A stretch of 59,099 bases of DNA from Desulfarculaceae bacterium (GCA_027067385.1 JAMOVV010000028.1:1-59099); one strand, 5' to 3'. Positions 24,475 through 32,568 are shown, counted from the first letter of the stretch. A program made the numbers and translations. Notes: generated from the sequence alone by a model not told the origin.

Positions 24475-25932
24475 ATGCGCGCCCTGGTCCATTATCTGGT
24501 AGCAGCCTTTTTACTCAGCGTCTACGGAGGACAGGTCTGTCCCTGCATAGACGTCTTGGCAATGGGATATTGGTCCGCCCAAGTAGTCCTGGCCTTTGCC
24601 CTGGCCTTTACCACGCGCTGGCTGCTGCAAGGTCTTATAGCGGTCCGGTCGTCGCCTACCCAGCAGGTGTGTCTCCAGTTTTTCCTGGACCTGGGGTTGT
24701 TTTTCGCCACCGGCTGGGTCCTTTTTCTTTATAACCTGCTGGTGTGGCATCTGCCGTGGGAGAGCGGGCTGAAGATGGTGTTAGGTTGCACCACCCTGGG
24801 AATATTCGTCAGCACCGACCTGGCCCTGGAGTGGCAGCGCCGCCTTTCCATACGCCTGGCCGCCGAAGGCCGCGACCTGGAGTTGAAAGGCTCCTACCTT
24901 TCGCTCCCAGGTAAGTTCGTCTTGGCCACTATCCTGGGCGGCTTGTTGGTCACCGGCTTCCTGCTGCTGTTGGTGGCCCGGGAGATCGGCTGGATAGCCG
25001 AGCAAGAGGTGCAGCCCGCCGAGGCCCTCAAGGTGGTGCTGATCGAGACGGTAATCGTGGTGGGCGTCTTTTTAGCCGAGGCCATCAACGTGATCTTATC
25101 CTTTTCCAAGAACCTCAGGATGGCTTTTGAGCGGGAAAACCGCGTGCTGCAGGAGGTAAACCGCGGGGACCTCTCGTGCCATGTGCCGGTGACCACCAAG
25201 GACGAGTTCGGAGAGATGGCCTTCCGCACCAACCAGATGATCATCTCCCTGTCCAAGCAGCGCCAGGAGTTGCAACGCACCCAGGACGCCACCATCCTCT
25301 CGTTGGCCTCCCTGGCCGAGACCCGCGACAACGAGACCGGCGGGCACATCCTGCGCACCCAGGGCTATGTCCGGGCCCTGGCCCGGCACCTTAAGCAGCA
25401 CCCGGATTTCGCCGACTACCTGACCGACGAGGTCATAGACCTGCTCTACAAGTCGGCCCCGCTGCACGACGTGGGCAAGGTAGGGGTGCCCGACGCCATC
25501 TTGCTCAAGCCGGCTCGTCTCAATGCCCAGGAATGTGAGGAGATGAAGCGCCACACCATCTATGGCCGCGACGCGCTACGCAAATCCGCCAAGGTGTTGG
25601 GCGACACCTCTTTTCTCTCCTTGGCCCAGGAGATCGCCTACACCCATCACGAAAAGTGGGACGGCAGCGGCTACCCCGGGGGGCTAGCTGGCGATGACAT
25701 ACCTTTGTCCGGCCGGCTAATGGCCCTGGCCGACGTCTACGACGCCCTGATCAACAAGCGGGTGTACAAGAAGGCCTTCAGCCACCAACAGGCCCGGGAG
25801 ATAATCATCGAGGGCCGGGGAGGCCATTTCGATCCTCGCATCGTGGACGCCTTCTTAGAGCAGGAGGAGGTCTTTAAGCAGATCGCCCAGGACTTCCACG
25901 ACGAAAAATTCCATGCAGAGAAAGCCGCCTAG
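24475..25932 (+). CDS. Membrane-bound HD-GYP domain phosphodiesterase
   Basis: The 485-residue protein begins with an N-terminal membrane region of several hydrophobic helices (within about 1-115, and again 150-215), followed by a HAMP-like linker (VNRGDLSCHVPVTTKDEFGEMA). The C-terminal HD-GYP domain is intact: ETGGHILRTQGY, PLHDVGKVGVPD (metal-binding HD), AYTHHEKWDGSGYP with the GYP loop, and ALADVYDAL. Such enzymes hydrolyse cyclic di-GMP (sometimes cGAMP) at the inner membrane in response to a signal sensed by the membrane part. AAGGAG lies 6 nt before the ATG. It is monocistronic; degraded insertion sequences follow. Confidence 0.92.
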   Translation: MRALVHYLVAAFLLSVYGGQVCPCIDVLAMGYWSAQVVLAFALAFTTRWLLQGLIAVRSSPTQQVCLQFFLDLGLFFATGWVLFLYNLLVWHLPWESGLKMVLGCTTLGIFVSTDLALEWQRRLSIRLAAEGRDLELKGSYLSLPGKFVLATILGGLLVTGFLLLLVAREIGWIAEQEVQPAEALKVVLIETVIVVGVFLAEAINVILSFSKNLRMAFERENRVLQEVNRGDLSCHVPVTTKDEFGEMAFRTNQMIISLSKQRQELQRTQDATILSLASLAETRDNETGGHILRTQGYVRALARHLKQHPDFADYLTDEVIDLLYKSAPLHDVGKVGVPDAILLKPARLNAQECEEMKRHTIYGRDALRKSAKVLGDTSFLSLAQEIAYTHHEKWDGSGYPGGLAGDDIPLSGRLMALADVYDALINKRVYKKAFSHQQAREIIIEGRGGHFDPRIVDAFLEQEEVFKQIAQDFHDEKFHAEKAA

Positions 25933-26129
25933 CTGTAGTTGCTAAACAGGTTGTCCACATGGATTTGGTTATAGAGGCTGGGGGTTCCAACATCATCAAC
26001 TTTTGATCGGAACTCCGCACGAACAACCTGTGTTAGAGTCCAGAGATGTGGTGCATGAGAGTATCCCCGGTCAAGGGGATGACCATAGCAGCCATCCCCA
26101 GGTTGGCAAACCCACCTACGGTAGTCGGC

Positions 26130-26345
26130 AACAGCGTACCGACCAGCGCAACGGCTATCCGGACTGGCTTTTGGACCCGCGCCGTGGTTTGGAGCGGTCC
26201 TTGGTGCAGGTGGCTACATGCGGGGCGTATCCACTCGCCGTGTGGAGGGGCTATGCAGGCCATGGACTTGACGGTCATGTCCCAGAGCCAGGTATCGGAG
26301 TTGGCCAAGGAATTGGACTGGCTGGTGACCGATTTCCGTTATTGA
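26130..26345 (+). pseudogene. Remnant of an IS256-family transposase
   Basis: Conserved blocks of IS256/Mutator transposases are scattered over all three forward frames. RNGYPDWLLDPRRG and ERSLVQV are in one frame. GYMRGVSTRRVEGL is in a second. VMSQSQVSELAKELDWLVTDFR, matching the family's SKSQVSRLCKELDE, is in a third, and it ends at a stop (26343). At least two frameshifts and loss of both ends make it inactive. The DDE catalytic core is missing. No inverted repeats remain recognisable. Confidence 0.7.
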
Positions 26346-26376
26346 AGAACCCTGTGGTAAGCCCCGGGGTATCAAA

Positions 26377-26575
26377 TCAGAAGAGCTTTAACTGGCGTAA
26401 GCTGTTGCCTCCTTGTCCTTGTTGTCTGACATACCTTTCCACAGTGCCCCAATCGGCACGCTCTCCGAGCGTTGCGACATAATATCCATCTCTCCAAAAC
26501 TCCCCGCCCTAAAGATCCCTTTTCACACTGGGCCTCCTGCGAAATATTTCCCTTCTGGTTCCAACGCACCCCGCC
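26377..26575 (-). pseudogene. Remnant of an IS200/IS605-family TnpA transposase (C-terminal part)
   Basis: Read leftward, the frame ending at TGA 26377-26379 gives REIFRRRPSVKRDL, a TAG stop where Trp is expected, then GGEFWRDGYYVATLGE and TVERYVRQQG with an LRQLKLF tail. These are the C-terminal helices of IS200-type Y1 transposases (GYFVxTVG...ERYVxxQ). The HUH motif and most of the N-terminal half are absent. It is a decayed fragment next to tRNA-Phe. No tnpB is nearby. Confidence 0.7.
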
Positions 26576-26796
26576 CCCTTGACTAGCGCAACACCGCCTC
26601 ATATATTTTTATTAGGTGAAACGCTGAGTCTCGGTGGGGAGATCCGTAAGCGTTCACTTGCCCCAAGTGCCCACCCGCTTGTGGCCTCTTTTTATGGCTC
26701 CCGGCACCTATCATGGTGTGGCTGTGCTGAACGGGCGAGTGATGGTGATTTCAACGCCTGAGGCCAAGCGTCCTGTTTAGCCATTGCTTACCCGCC

Positions 26797-26832
26797 AAAA
26801 ACAAAGGGCTAGGCGACAGCGCCTAACCCTTT
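26797..26832 (-). terminator. Terminator of the tRNA-Phe gene
   Basis: A 13-bp stem with one G-T pair (AAAGGGTTAGGCG / CGCCTAGCCCTTT on the minus strand) and a 3- to 4-nt loop is followed by TGTTTTT. It starts 8 bp beyond the encoded CCA of the tRNA. Confidence 0.85.
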
Positions 26833-26840
26833 GATACTTT

Positions 26841-26916
26841 TGGTGCCGAGGGACGGAGTTGAACCGCCGACACGGGGATTTTCAGTCCCCTGCTCTACCA
26901 ACTGAGCTACCTCGGC
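26841..26916 (-). tRNA. tRNA-Phe (anticodon GAA)
   Basis: A 76-nt cloverleaf on the minus strand. The acceptor stem GCCGAGG pairs with CCTCGGC-type sequence at the 3' end, followed by A and encoded CCA. The D-loop carries AGCTCAGTTGGTAGAGC, the anticodon loop is CTGAAAA with GAA, and the T-loop is GGTTCAACTCC. All stems close. It is the only RNA gene I can identify in the window. It is flanked on its 3' side by decayed transposase fragments. Confidence 0.96.
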
Positions 26917-27338
26917 ATTTGGTCGCTTGGGAGACGGCGGCCACCGGCTCCCCGCATTCGCACCGCAGCTTAATATAACCGAACCGTTCGGGGCTTCCCC
27001 TGGTGGCAGGCCCTTCGCGCCACCCCGGGTCTTTCACGCCACCCCGGGTCTTTCACGACGCCCCGGGTCTTTCACGACGCCCCAGGTCCTTCGCGCCATC
27101 CTATCGAGACGGCCCAGCCGCCGAACAATACAGAGGCTCGAGACGGTGTCTCCAGCCCCCGGGCTTGCAGCCTCCGGCCAAGAGCTCCCCCGCGCCCCGA
27201 ACCATCCGGCCAAACCCAGACCAAATGTATATCTCTCACGGTTTGGCCAGTCAAGAGTAAATAGGTGCCAAAGCATAGCTTGTGCCTGGGCACCCTATCT
27301 GCTAACAAGAGTGGATCATTGTGTTAAGGAGTGTTGGC
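26917..27338. other. Intergenic region between tRNA-Phe and the YifB-type gene
   Basis: About 420 bp with no supported gene. It holds the short tandem repeats at 27004-27100 and must contain the tRNA promoter (leftward) and the promoter of the ATPase gene (rightward). Small overlapping frames here have no ribosome-binding sites or recognisable motifs. Confidence 0.5.
27004..27100. repeat. Short tandem repeat, about 19 bp, four to five copies
   Basis: The unit CCCCGGGTCTTTCACGACG is repeated head-to-tail. The central copies are nearly identical; the outer two diverge (CCCTTCGCGCCAC and CCCAGGTCCTTCGCGCC). There are no spacers, so this is not a CRISPR. Each unit contains CCCGGG, a self-complementary core. 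It may be a minisatellite-like slippage product or a multi-site protein-binding region. Confidence 0.75.
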
Positions 27339-28871
27339 ATGCTGGCGCGGGTCAGGTCGCTATCGGTTCTGGGGGTTGATGCCTTTGAGGTGCAGGTGGA
27401 GGTTGACCTGGCCCCGGGGCTGCCGGTGTTCAACACGGTGGGGCTGCCCAATGGCGCGGTGCGCGAGTCCAAGGAGCGGGTGCGTTCGGCCTTGGTCAAC
27501 TCCGGTTTTGACATGCCCCTGGGACGGATAACCGTCAACCTGGCGCCGGCGGACATCCGCAAGGAGGGGGCCGGCTTTGACCTGCCCATGGCCTTGGGCA
27601 TCCTGGCCGCCTCCGGGGCGTTTCCGGCCGAGGCCCTACGCGGCTTGGCCGTGGTGGGTGAGTTGGCCCTGGACGGCGCTATCCGGCCGGTGAAGGGGGT
27701 GCTGCCCATGGCGGTGGCGGCCACGGCTCTGGAGCGGGTGACGGCGCTGGTGGTGCCCGGTGACAACGGCCCCGAGGCCGCGGTGGTCCAGGGCGTGCCG
27801 GTTCTGGCGGCCGGCCGGCTGGACCAGGTGGTGTCCCACCTGCGCGGGGTTGAGCCCCTGGCCACGGTAAAAAGCGACGCCGACTGGCTGGCCGATGGGG
27901 ACGACCGGGATCAGGCAGACATGCGGGAGGTGCGCGGCCAGGAGCACGTTAAGCGGGCGCTGACCATCGCGGCGGCCGGGGGACACAACGTGCTGATGGT
28001 GGGTCCGCCGGGCAGCGGCAAGACCATGCTGGCCCGCCGGCTGGCCACTATTTTACCACCACTTAGCTTTGGCGAGGCGGTGGAGGTGACCCAGGTGGCA
28101 TCGGTGGCCGGCACCCTGGCCGCCGGCCAGGCCCTGGTGAACCGGCGGCCCTTCCGCGCCCCGCACCACACGGTGAGCGACGCCGGGCTCATCGGCGGGG
28201 GTAGCGTGCCGCGCCCCGGCGAGGTGAGCCTGGCCCATCACGGGGTGCTGTTTTTAGACGAGCTGCCGGAGTTCAAAAAGAGCGTACTGGAGGTTATGCG
28301 CCAGCCGCTGGAAGACGGGTGGGTGACCATCACCCGGGCCTCGGCCACGGTGGACTACCCGGCCCGCTTCATGCTGGTGGCGGCCATGAACCCCTGCCCC
28401 TGCGGGTATCACGGCGACCCCCGGCGGCAGTGCACCTGTTCCCCGCGTCAAGTCCGGCAATACCTGGGGCGGGTGAGCGGCCCGCTGATGGACCGCATCG
28501 ATATACAAATAGAGGTGCCGGCGGTGCCCTTTAAAGACCTGTCCGACGAGACCGCCGGCCCGCCCTCGGCCGAGTACCGCGAGCTGGTCTTGGCCTCGCG
28601 CCAGCGACAGGCACAGCGCTTCAGCCATAACGGCATCTACTGCAACGCCCAGATGAACACCAAGCAGACCCAGCGCTACTGCCGGCTGGGACACGACTGC
28701 CTGGGGCTCTTGGAGCGGGCCATGGATCGTTTCAAGCTTTCAGCCCGGGCCTACAACCGCATCCGCAAGATCGCCCGCACCATCGCCGACCTGGACGGGG
28801 CCGACGAGATAGGCCTGGCCCACATCTCCGAGGCCATCGGCTACCGCAGCCTGGACCGGGGCGCGCCCTAG
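27339..28871 (+). CDS. YifB/ComM-family Mg-chelatase-like AAA+ ATPase
   Basis: 510 residues from the ATG at 27339, with AAGGAG upstream; an ORF opening at 27321 has no ribosome-binding site. The N-terminal LonC/ChlI-like domain (residues 1-170, including GLPNGAVRESKERVRSAL in part) is followed by the AAA+ core: Walker A GPPGSGKTMLARRL, Walker B VLFLDELPEF, arginine finger region and the CPCGYHGDP-type cysteine cluster. ComM is a branch-migration helicase that promotes integration of incoming single-stranded DNA during natural transformation. Other members have no tested role. It is widely conserved in bacteria. Confidence 0.92.
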   Translation: MLARVRSLSVLGVDAFEVQVEVDLAPGLPVFNTVGLPNGAVRESKERVRSALVNSGFDMPLGRITVNLAPADIRKEGAGFDLPMALGILAASGAFPAEALRGLAVVGELALDGAIRPVKGVLPMAVAATALERVTALVVPGDNGPEAAVVQGVPVLAAGRLDQVVSHLRGVEPLATVKSDADWLADGDDRDQADMREVRGQEHVKRALTIAAAGGHNVLMVGPPGSGKTMLARRLATILPPLSFGEAVEVTQVASVAGTLAAGQALVNRRPFRAPHHTVSDAGLIGGGSVPRPGEVSLAHHGVLFLDELPEFKKSVLEVMRQPLEDGWVTITRASATVDYPARFMLVAAMNPCPCGYHGDPRRQCTCSPRQVRQYLGRVSGPLMDRIDIQIEVPAVPFKDLSDETAGPPSAEYRELVLASRQRQAQRFSHNGIYCNAQMNTKQTQRYCRLGHDCLGLLERAMDRFKLSARAYNRIRKIARTIADLDGADEIGLAHISEAIGYRSLDRGAP

Positions 28872-28971
28872 CGGCCTGGCCCGAAAATCTCCCCCAACCC
28901 CTTGCAATTGTGGACCCCAGGCACCATGTTTGGGGTGTAGCGCCGCCGGATAACCCCAAGAGGGAAAGAAC

Positions 28972-29277
28972 ATGCGAATAACCCTGGATACCAAGGCCGC
29001 CGAATGGATCAAACAGCGCGGAGGCGCGCTGACCATAGACCCGCCGCCGTTGGCGGTGGGCTGAGGCGGGGGAGGAGGGCCGCAGGTTGCGCCCCGGGCC
29101 CCTGCCGATGACCAGGTAATATCCTACAATCGTCACCAGGTAGACGGGGTGGAGGTGTATGCCCACGCCCAACTGGTGCAGACCGCGGGACACGTACACA
29201 TCGACCTGGCCGGCTTCTGGTTCATCCGCTGGATCAGGGTTTACGGCCTGGCCGGCGCGGCGGCCTGCGGGGCCTGA
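28972..29277 (+). CDS. Candidate selenoprotein of the CC/Se-motif type, in-frame TGA decoded as selenocysteine
   Basis: A conventional reading stops after 30 codons at TGA 29062-29064, but the same frame stays open to TGA 29275-29277, giving 101 residues with selenocysteine at 31. The start reads MRITLDTKAAEWIKQRGG and LTIDPPPLAVG. After the TGA come a Gly/Pro stretch, then YNRHQVDGVEVYAHAQL and HIDLAGFWFIRW, the pattern I recall for small HesB-like 'CC/Se motif' (seleno)proteins in which Cys-Cys or Sec replaces the centre. A bacterial SECIS-like hairpin follows the TGA (separate entry). AGAGGGA precedes the ATG. The function is unknown; a redox or metal-binding role is inference. The second Cys of the motif is Gly here. 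Confidence 0.82.
29065..29106 (+). promoter_or_regulatory. Bacterial SECIS element directly after the in-frame TGA
   Basis: Two nested stems follow the TGA. The outer one pairs 29065-29072 with 29099-29106 (8 bp, one G-T). The inner one pairs GGGC (29077-29080) with GCCC (29091-29094), has one bulged pyrimidine at 29081, then GC/GC closing the apical loop AGGTT (29084-29088). A bulged pyrimidine, a GC step and an AGGU loop are the features SelB recognises in the E. coli fdhF SECIS. The loop starts 19 nt after the TGA, within the working range for bacteria. Confidence 0.8.
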
Positions 29278-29420
29278 TCCCCGGCGACAAATCCCCACGC
29301 CCGGGTGAAGGCTGTTCAGTTACGCCCCGGTCAGGTAGAATATAGTTTGTCGCGCCGCAATGATAGCTGCGCGACCTTAAAATACGACATTGACCGTTTT
29401 TTAATAAGGAGATGACCACT

Positions 29421-30155
29421 ATGGACAGAGGGTATGCTGCACCGCCTCCGGTGGCCGGCGGGGCCGTCGGGTCGTGGGAAGTAACCATCGTCAACGCCTT
29501 TATGCGGCGAGTGTACTATTGGATGGCCGCCGGACTCTCCCTTTCAGGCGCCATCGCCTACCTGGTACTCACCAGCCCGGCCTTTATGCTGCTTTTTTTC
29601 AACCCGGCCACCGGCCCCACCGGCCTGTTCTGGGCGGCGCTCATCGGTGAGTTGGTGTTGGTCTTCGCCTTCATCGGGCTTATCAAGCGGGTGAGCGTGG
29701 GCGTGGCCATGGCCATGTTCATCGTCTATGCCGCCCTAAACGGTATAACCATCGGACTAGTGCTTTTGTTCTACACCGGCGCCTCGGTGGTCAAGACCTT
29801 CCTGGTCACCGCCGGTACCTTTGGCGCGGTGAGCGTGTGGGCCTCTACCACCAAGAAGGACCTGTCGGCCTGGGGCTCGTTCTTGTTCATGGGGCTCATC
29901 GGCGTGATCATCGCCAGCCTGGTGAACATGTTCTTCCGCTCCCCCATGATGGAATGGGTAATCAGCATCATCGGGGTGATCGTCTTCACCGGGCTCACCG
30001 CCTACGACACCCAGAAGCTGCGGGCCATGGTGCTGGAGGCGGCCAACGAGGTCACCGTCTCCAAGATGGCGGTCTACGGCGCCTTGCAGCTCTACCTGGA
30101 CTTCATCAACCTGTTCCTGTTCCTGCTGCGCCTCATGGGCGGCGGCCGCGACTAA
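29421..30155 (+). CDS. Bax inhibitor-1/YccA family membrane protein
   Basis: 244 residues from ATG 29421, chosen because AAGGAG at 29406-29411 is 9 nt upstream; the ATG at 29412 touches it. Seven hydrophobic segments follow, with the BI-1 signatures: VYYWMAAGLSLSGAIAY, AALNGITIGLVLLFYT, GTFGAVSVW and the C-terminal GLTAYDTQKLR with paired acidic residues near the last helices. Related YetJ/BsYetJ proteins are pH-sensitive calcium leak channels, and E. coli YccA interacts with the FtsH protease. It ends at a strong terminator, so it is probably monocistronic. Confidence 0.93.
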   Translation: MDRGYAAPPPVAGGAVGSWEVTIVNAFMRRVYYWMAAGLSLSGAIAYLVLTSPAFMLLFFNPATGPTGLFWAALIGELVLVFAFIGLIKRVSVGVAMAMFIVYAALNGITIGLVLLFYTGASVVKTFLVTAGTFGAVSVWASTTKKDLSAWGSFLFMGLIGVIIASLVNMFFRSPMMEWVISIIGVIVFTGLTAYDTQKLRAMVLEAANEVTVSKMAVYGALQLYLDFINLFLFLLRLMGGGRD

Positions 30156-30164
30156 AGGCGGCCA

Positions 30165-30246
30165 AGGGACCGCGCACGTGTAACCGGGCTGAGCTGCTGC
30201 ACGACAGCCCCAACGCACGTCAGCCAGGGACCGCGCGCGTGTAACC
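30165..30246. repeat. Pair of 21-bp direct repeats downstream of the BI-1 gene
   Basis: AGGGACCGCGC-CGTGTAACC occurs at 30165-30185 and 30226-30246, differing at one base, with starts 61 bp apart. The first copy begins 10 bp after the stop codon. Function unknown; the symmetry (ACCGCGC/GCGCGT) could suit protein binding or reflect a local duplication. Confidence 0.7.
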
Positions 30247-30271
30247 AGGCAGTTAAAGCAATCAGACCAGG

Positions 30272-30301
30272 CAGGGCCTCCCGCGGGGGGCCCTGTTTTT
30301 T
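30272..30301 (+). terminator. Terminator downstream of the BI-1 gene
   Basis: CAGGGCC (30272-30278) pairs with GGCCCTG (30289-30295) and is followed by six Ts. It is a canonical intrinsic terminator about 117 bp past the stop codon, after the direct repeats. Confidence 0.88.
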
Positions 30302-30452
30302 GCCGTCGCCGCGCCTTGGTGCAATCTCCGGGCCCGGCCCGGGCGGCCGGCTTGGGGGTCGGTCCAAAACGCATTTGCCGTGCAGGTATTTTTATTTACA
30401 CATAATCGGGATGCTTCCACCTTTGTGCCGTGCGTAACTAGGCTACAAGCGG

Positions 30453-30481
30453 TTGACACTAAAGTGCTACACTAGTAGTAA
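30453..30481 (+). promoter_or_regulatory. Candidate sigma-70 promoter of the por operon
   Basis: A perfect TTGACA (30453-30458) is followed at 17 bp by TAGTAA (30476-30481) in an AT-rich stretch. It lies about 47 bp ahead of the first por start codon. The -35 is strong and the -10 moderate. Confidence 0.55.
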
Positions 30482-30527
30482 TTATAGTTTACGTTCAAAG
30501 TCCATTCACCGAGGCAAGGAGTTATCT

Positions 30528-31076
30528 ATGATTGAGGTTCGTTTCCACGGCCGGGGAGGCCAAGGAGCGGTGACCTCCTGTGAGCTGATGGCCCAGGCGG
30601 CCATCGCCGAGGGACGTTACGCTCAGGCGTTTCCCTCCTTCGGCCCGGAGAGGCGGGGCGCTCCCCTGCAGGCCTACTTGCGGATATCCGACGATCCCAT
30701 CCGGCTGCGCGAAAAAATTTATCACCCTAACGTAGTGGTGGTGCTGGACCCGGCCCTGTTGGCCAGCGGCGCGGTAAAAGATGGTCTCAAGGAAGACGGC
30801 GTCCTGGTGGCCAATTCCTCCAAGACGGTGGCGGAAGTTCGCGGCCAGTGCGGCTACAGCGGCCGCACCGCGGTAGTGGACGCCGCGGTGATCGCCCAGC
30901 AGGAGTTGGGCGTGCCCATCACCAACACCACCATGTTGGGGGCCCTGCTCAAGGCGGTGGAGCTGGTGGAGCTGGATTCGCTCAAGGCACCGCTGGACGC
31001 TCGTTTCGGGCGTCTGGCCGAGAAAAACCTGGCGGCCCTGCAGCGGGCCTATGCCGAGACCGAGATCGAGGAGTAA
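30528..31076 (+). CDS. porC: 2-oxoacid:ferredoxin oxidoreductase, gamma subunit
   Basis: 182 residues from ATG 30528 with AAGGAG 6 nt upstream. The product shows the gamma-family blocks: VRFHGRGGQGAVTSCELMAQA at the start, AFPSFGPERRGAPLQAYLRIS and GVPITNTTMLGALLKA. In pyruvate or 2-oxoisovalerate oxidoreductases this subunit carries the CoA-binding function. It opens a four-gene operon (gamma-delta-alpha-beta) in the order typical of archaeal-type PFOR in strict anaerobes. Confidence 0.92.
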   Translation: MIEVRFHGRGGQGAVTSCELMAQAAIAEGRYAQAFPSFGPERRGAPLQAYLRISDDPIRLREKIYHPNVVVVLDPALLASGAVKDGLKEDGVLVANSSKTVAEVRGQCGYSGRTAVVDAAVIAQQELGVPITNTTMLGALLKAVELVELDSLKAPLDARFGRLAEKNLAALQRAYAETEIEE

Positions 31077-31079
31077 GCC

Positions 31080-31415
31080 ATGGCCGACGAAGGCATGCAA
31101 TCTTGGAAGACCTTGGCCCTGGGCTGCGCCATGACCGAGCCCGGAACCTCGCGCAGCTTCAACACCGGGGACTGGCGAGGCCGCCAGCGCCCGGTGACCG
31201 ACCGGGAAAAATGTATTAAATGCGGCGCTTGCTATATTCTTTGCCCCGACATGTGCTATAGCCCCGACACCGAAGCCGAGGAAGAGGGCTATTGGATTTG
31301 GAACGGCTTCTACTGCAAAGGCTGCGGCATCTGCATAGCCGAGTGCCCCAAGGACGCCATCGAGTGGCAGGACGAGAAAGAGGAGGATAAGTATGGCCAA
31401 GCGTGTAGGACTTGA
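31080..31415 (+). CDS. porD: 2-oxoacid:ferredoxin oxidoreductase, delta (ferredoxin-like) subunit
   Basis: 111 residues with two 4Fe-4S motifs, CIKCGACYILCP and CKGCGICIAECP, separated by about 30 residues, as in the 8Fe delta subunit. It passes electrons from the thiamine-diphosphate site to ferredoxin. The start codon follows the gamma stop after 3 bp. The 3' end overlaps the alpha start by 23 bp, so translation is coupled. Confidence 0.93.
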   Translation: MADEGMQSWKTLALGCAMTEPGTSRSFNTGDWRGRQRPVTDREKCIKCGACYILCPDMCYSPDTEAEEEGYWIWNGFYCKGCGICIAECPKDAIEWQDEKEEDKYGQACRT

Positions 31416-32568
31416 GGTATCGCTGGCCTGCTCCGAGGCCGTTAAACTAGCCAACGTGGACGTGATCGCGGCGTATCCCATCACGCCCCAGACCCATATC
31501 GTGGAGCACCTGTCGGAGCTGGTGGCCGACGGCCACCTGGACGCCGAGTTCGTGCCGGTGGAGAGCGAGCACAGCGCCATGAGCGCCTGCGTGGGCTCCT
31601 CGGCCGCCGGGGCGCGCACCTTCACCAGCTCCAGCGCCCAAGGCCTGGCCCTGATGCACGAGATACTGTTCATCGCCCCGGCTCTGCGGCTGCCCATCGT
31701 CATGGCGGTGGCCAACCGCTCCCTGTCCGGGCCCATCAGCATCTGGAACGATCACAGCGACATCATGGCCGAGCGTGACATCGGCTGGATTCAGACCTTT
31801 GCCGAGAACGGCCAGGAGGTGATGGACCTCACCCTCCACGCCTTCAAGGTGGCCGAGGACCACCGGGTGACCCTGCCCATGATCGTCAACCTCGACGGCT
31901 TTATTCTCACCCACGTCATCGAGCCCATCGAGATGCCGAGCCAAGAGGAAGTAGACGCCTACCTGCCGCCCTTTGAGCCCCAGCAGAAGCTCGACATCGC
32001 CAATCCCATCAGCATGGGCCTGGTGGGGGTGCCGGAGGTCTACACCGAAGCGCGCAAGGCCATGCTCGACGCCCTGGAGAAGTCCTACCCGGTGATCAAG
32101 GAACACTGGGACGGCTTCGCCCAGCAGTTTGGCCGCCAGTACAACCCCATCGAGACCCACCACGTCGACGATGCCGACACGGTGCTGGTCACCATGGGCT
32201 CCCTGGGCGAGACGGCCATGACCGCAGTGGACGAGATGCGCGCGGCCGGCCGCAAGGTGGGCCAGGTGCGCATCCGGCTGTGGCGACCCTTCCCCTCCGG
32301 GGACTTCCTGGACGCCATCAGCGGGGCCAAGACCCTGGTGGTGATGGACCGGGCCCTGAGCCCGGGGGCCGACAGCGGCCCGGTGGCCACCGAGATCAAA
32401 AGCCTCATCTACGCCACCGGGGGCGGCCCGTACGTGGCCGACTTCGTGGCCGGTCTCTCGGGCCGCGACGTAACCCGCGAGGACTTCAAACAGATGGTAG
32501 ACAAGGCCGAGGCAGCCGCCGCGGCCGGCGACCCCATGACCTTTGAGATGTGGGGGGTGAAAGAATGA
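31393..32568 (+). CDS. porA: 2-oxoacid:ferredoxin oxidoreductase, alpha subunit (likely pyruvate)
   Basis: 391 residues with the family opening (AAYPITPQTHIVEHLSEL), VPVESEHSAMSACVGSSAAGARTFTSSSAQGL, and VMAVANRSLSGPISIWNDHSD, a form typical of PorA. The C-terminal domain contains the VLVTMGSLGETAMTAVDEM fold. Together with beta it makes the thiamine-diphosphate active site that decarboxylates a 2-oxoacid to acyl-CoA. Pyruvate is likeliest given residue patterns, but 2-oxoisovalerate cannot be excluded. Its TGA overlaps the beta ATG. Confidence 0.92.
   Translation: MAKRVGLEVSLACSEAVKLANVDVIAAYPITPQTHIVEHLSELVADGHLDAEFVPVESEHSAMSACVGSSAAGARTFTSSSAQGLALMHEILFIAPALRLPIVMAVANRSLSGPISIWNDHSDIMAERDIGWIQTFAENGQEVMDLTLHAFKVAEDHRVTLPMIVNLDGFILTHVIEPIEMPSQEEVDAYLPPFEPQQKLDIANPISMGLVGVPEVYTEARKAMLDALEKSYPVIKEHWDGFAQQFGRQYNPIETHHVDDADTVLVTMGSLGETAMTAVDEMRAAGRKVGQVRIRLWRPFPSGDFLDAISGAKTLVVMDRALSPGADSGPVATEIKSLIYATGGGPYVADFVAGLSGRDVTREDFKQMVDKAEAAAAAGDPMTFEMWGVKE

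Noticed and set aside
27004-27100. Possible CRISPR array
   Set aside because: The repeats are 19 bp with no spacers and no cas genes nearby.
29062-29064. Ordinary stop codon or nonsense mutation in a pseudogene
   Set aside because: The downstream frame stays open, keeps family-like sequence and is followed by a SECIS-type hairpin; a broken gene would not be expected to preserve these.
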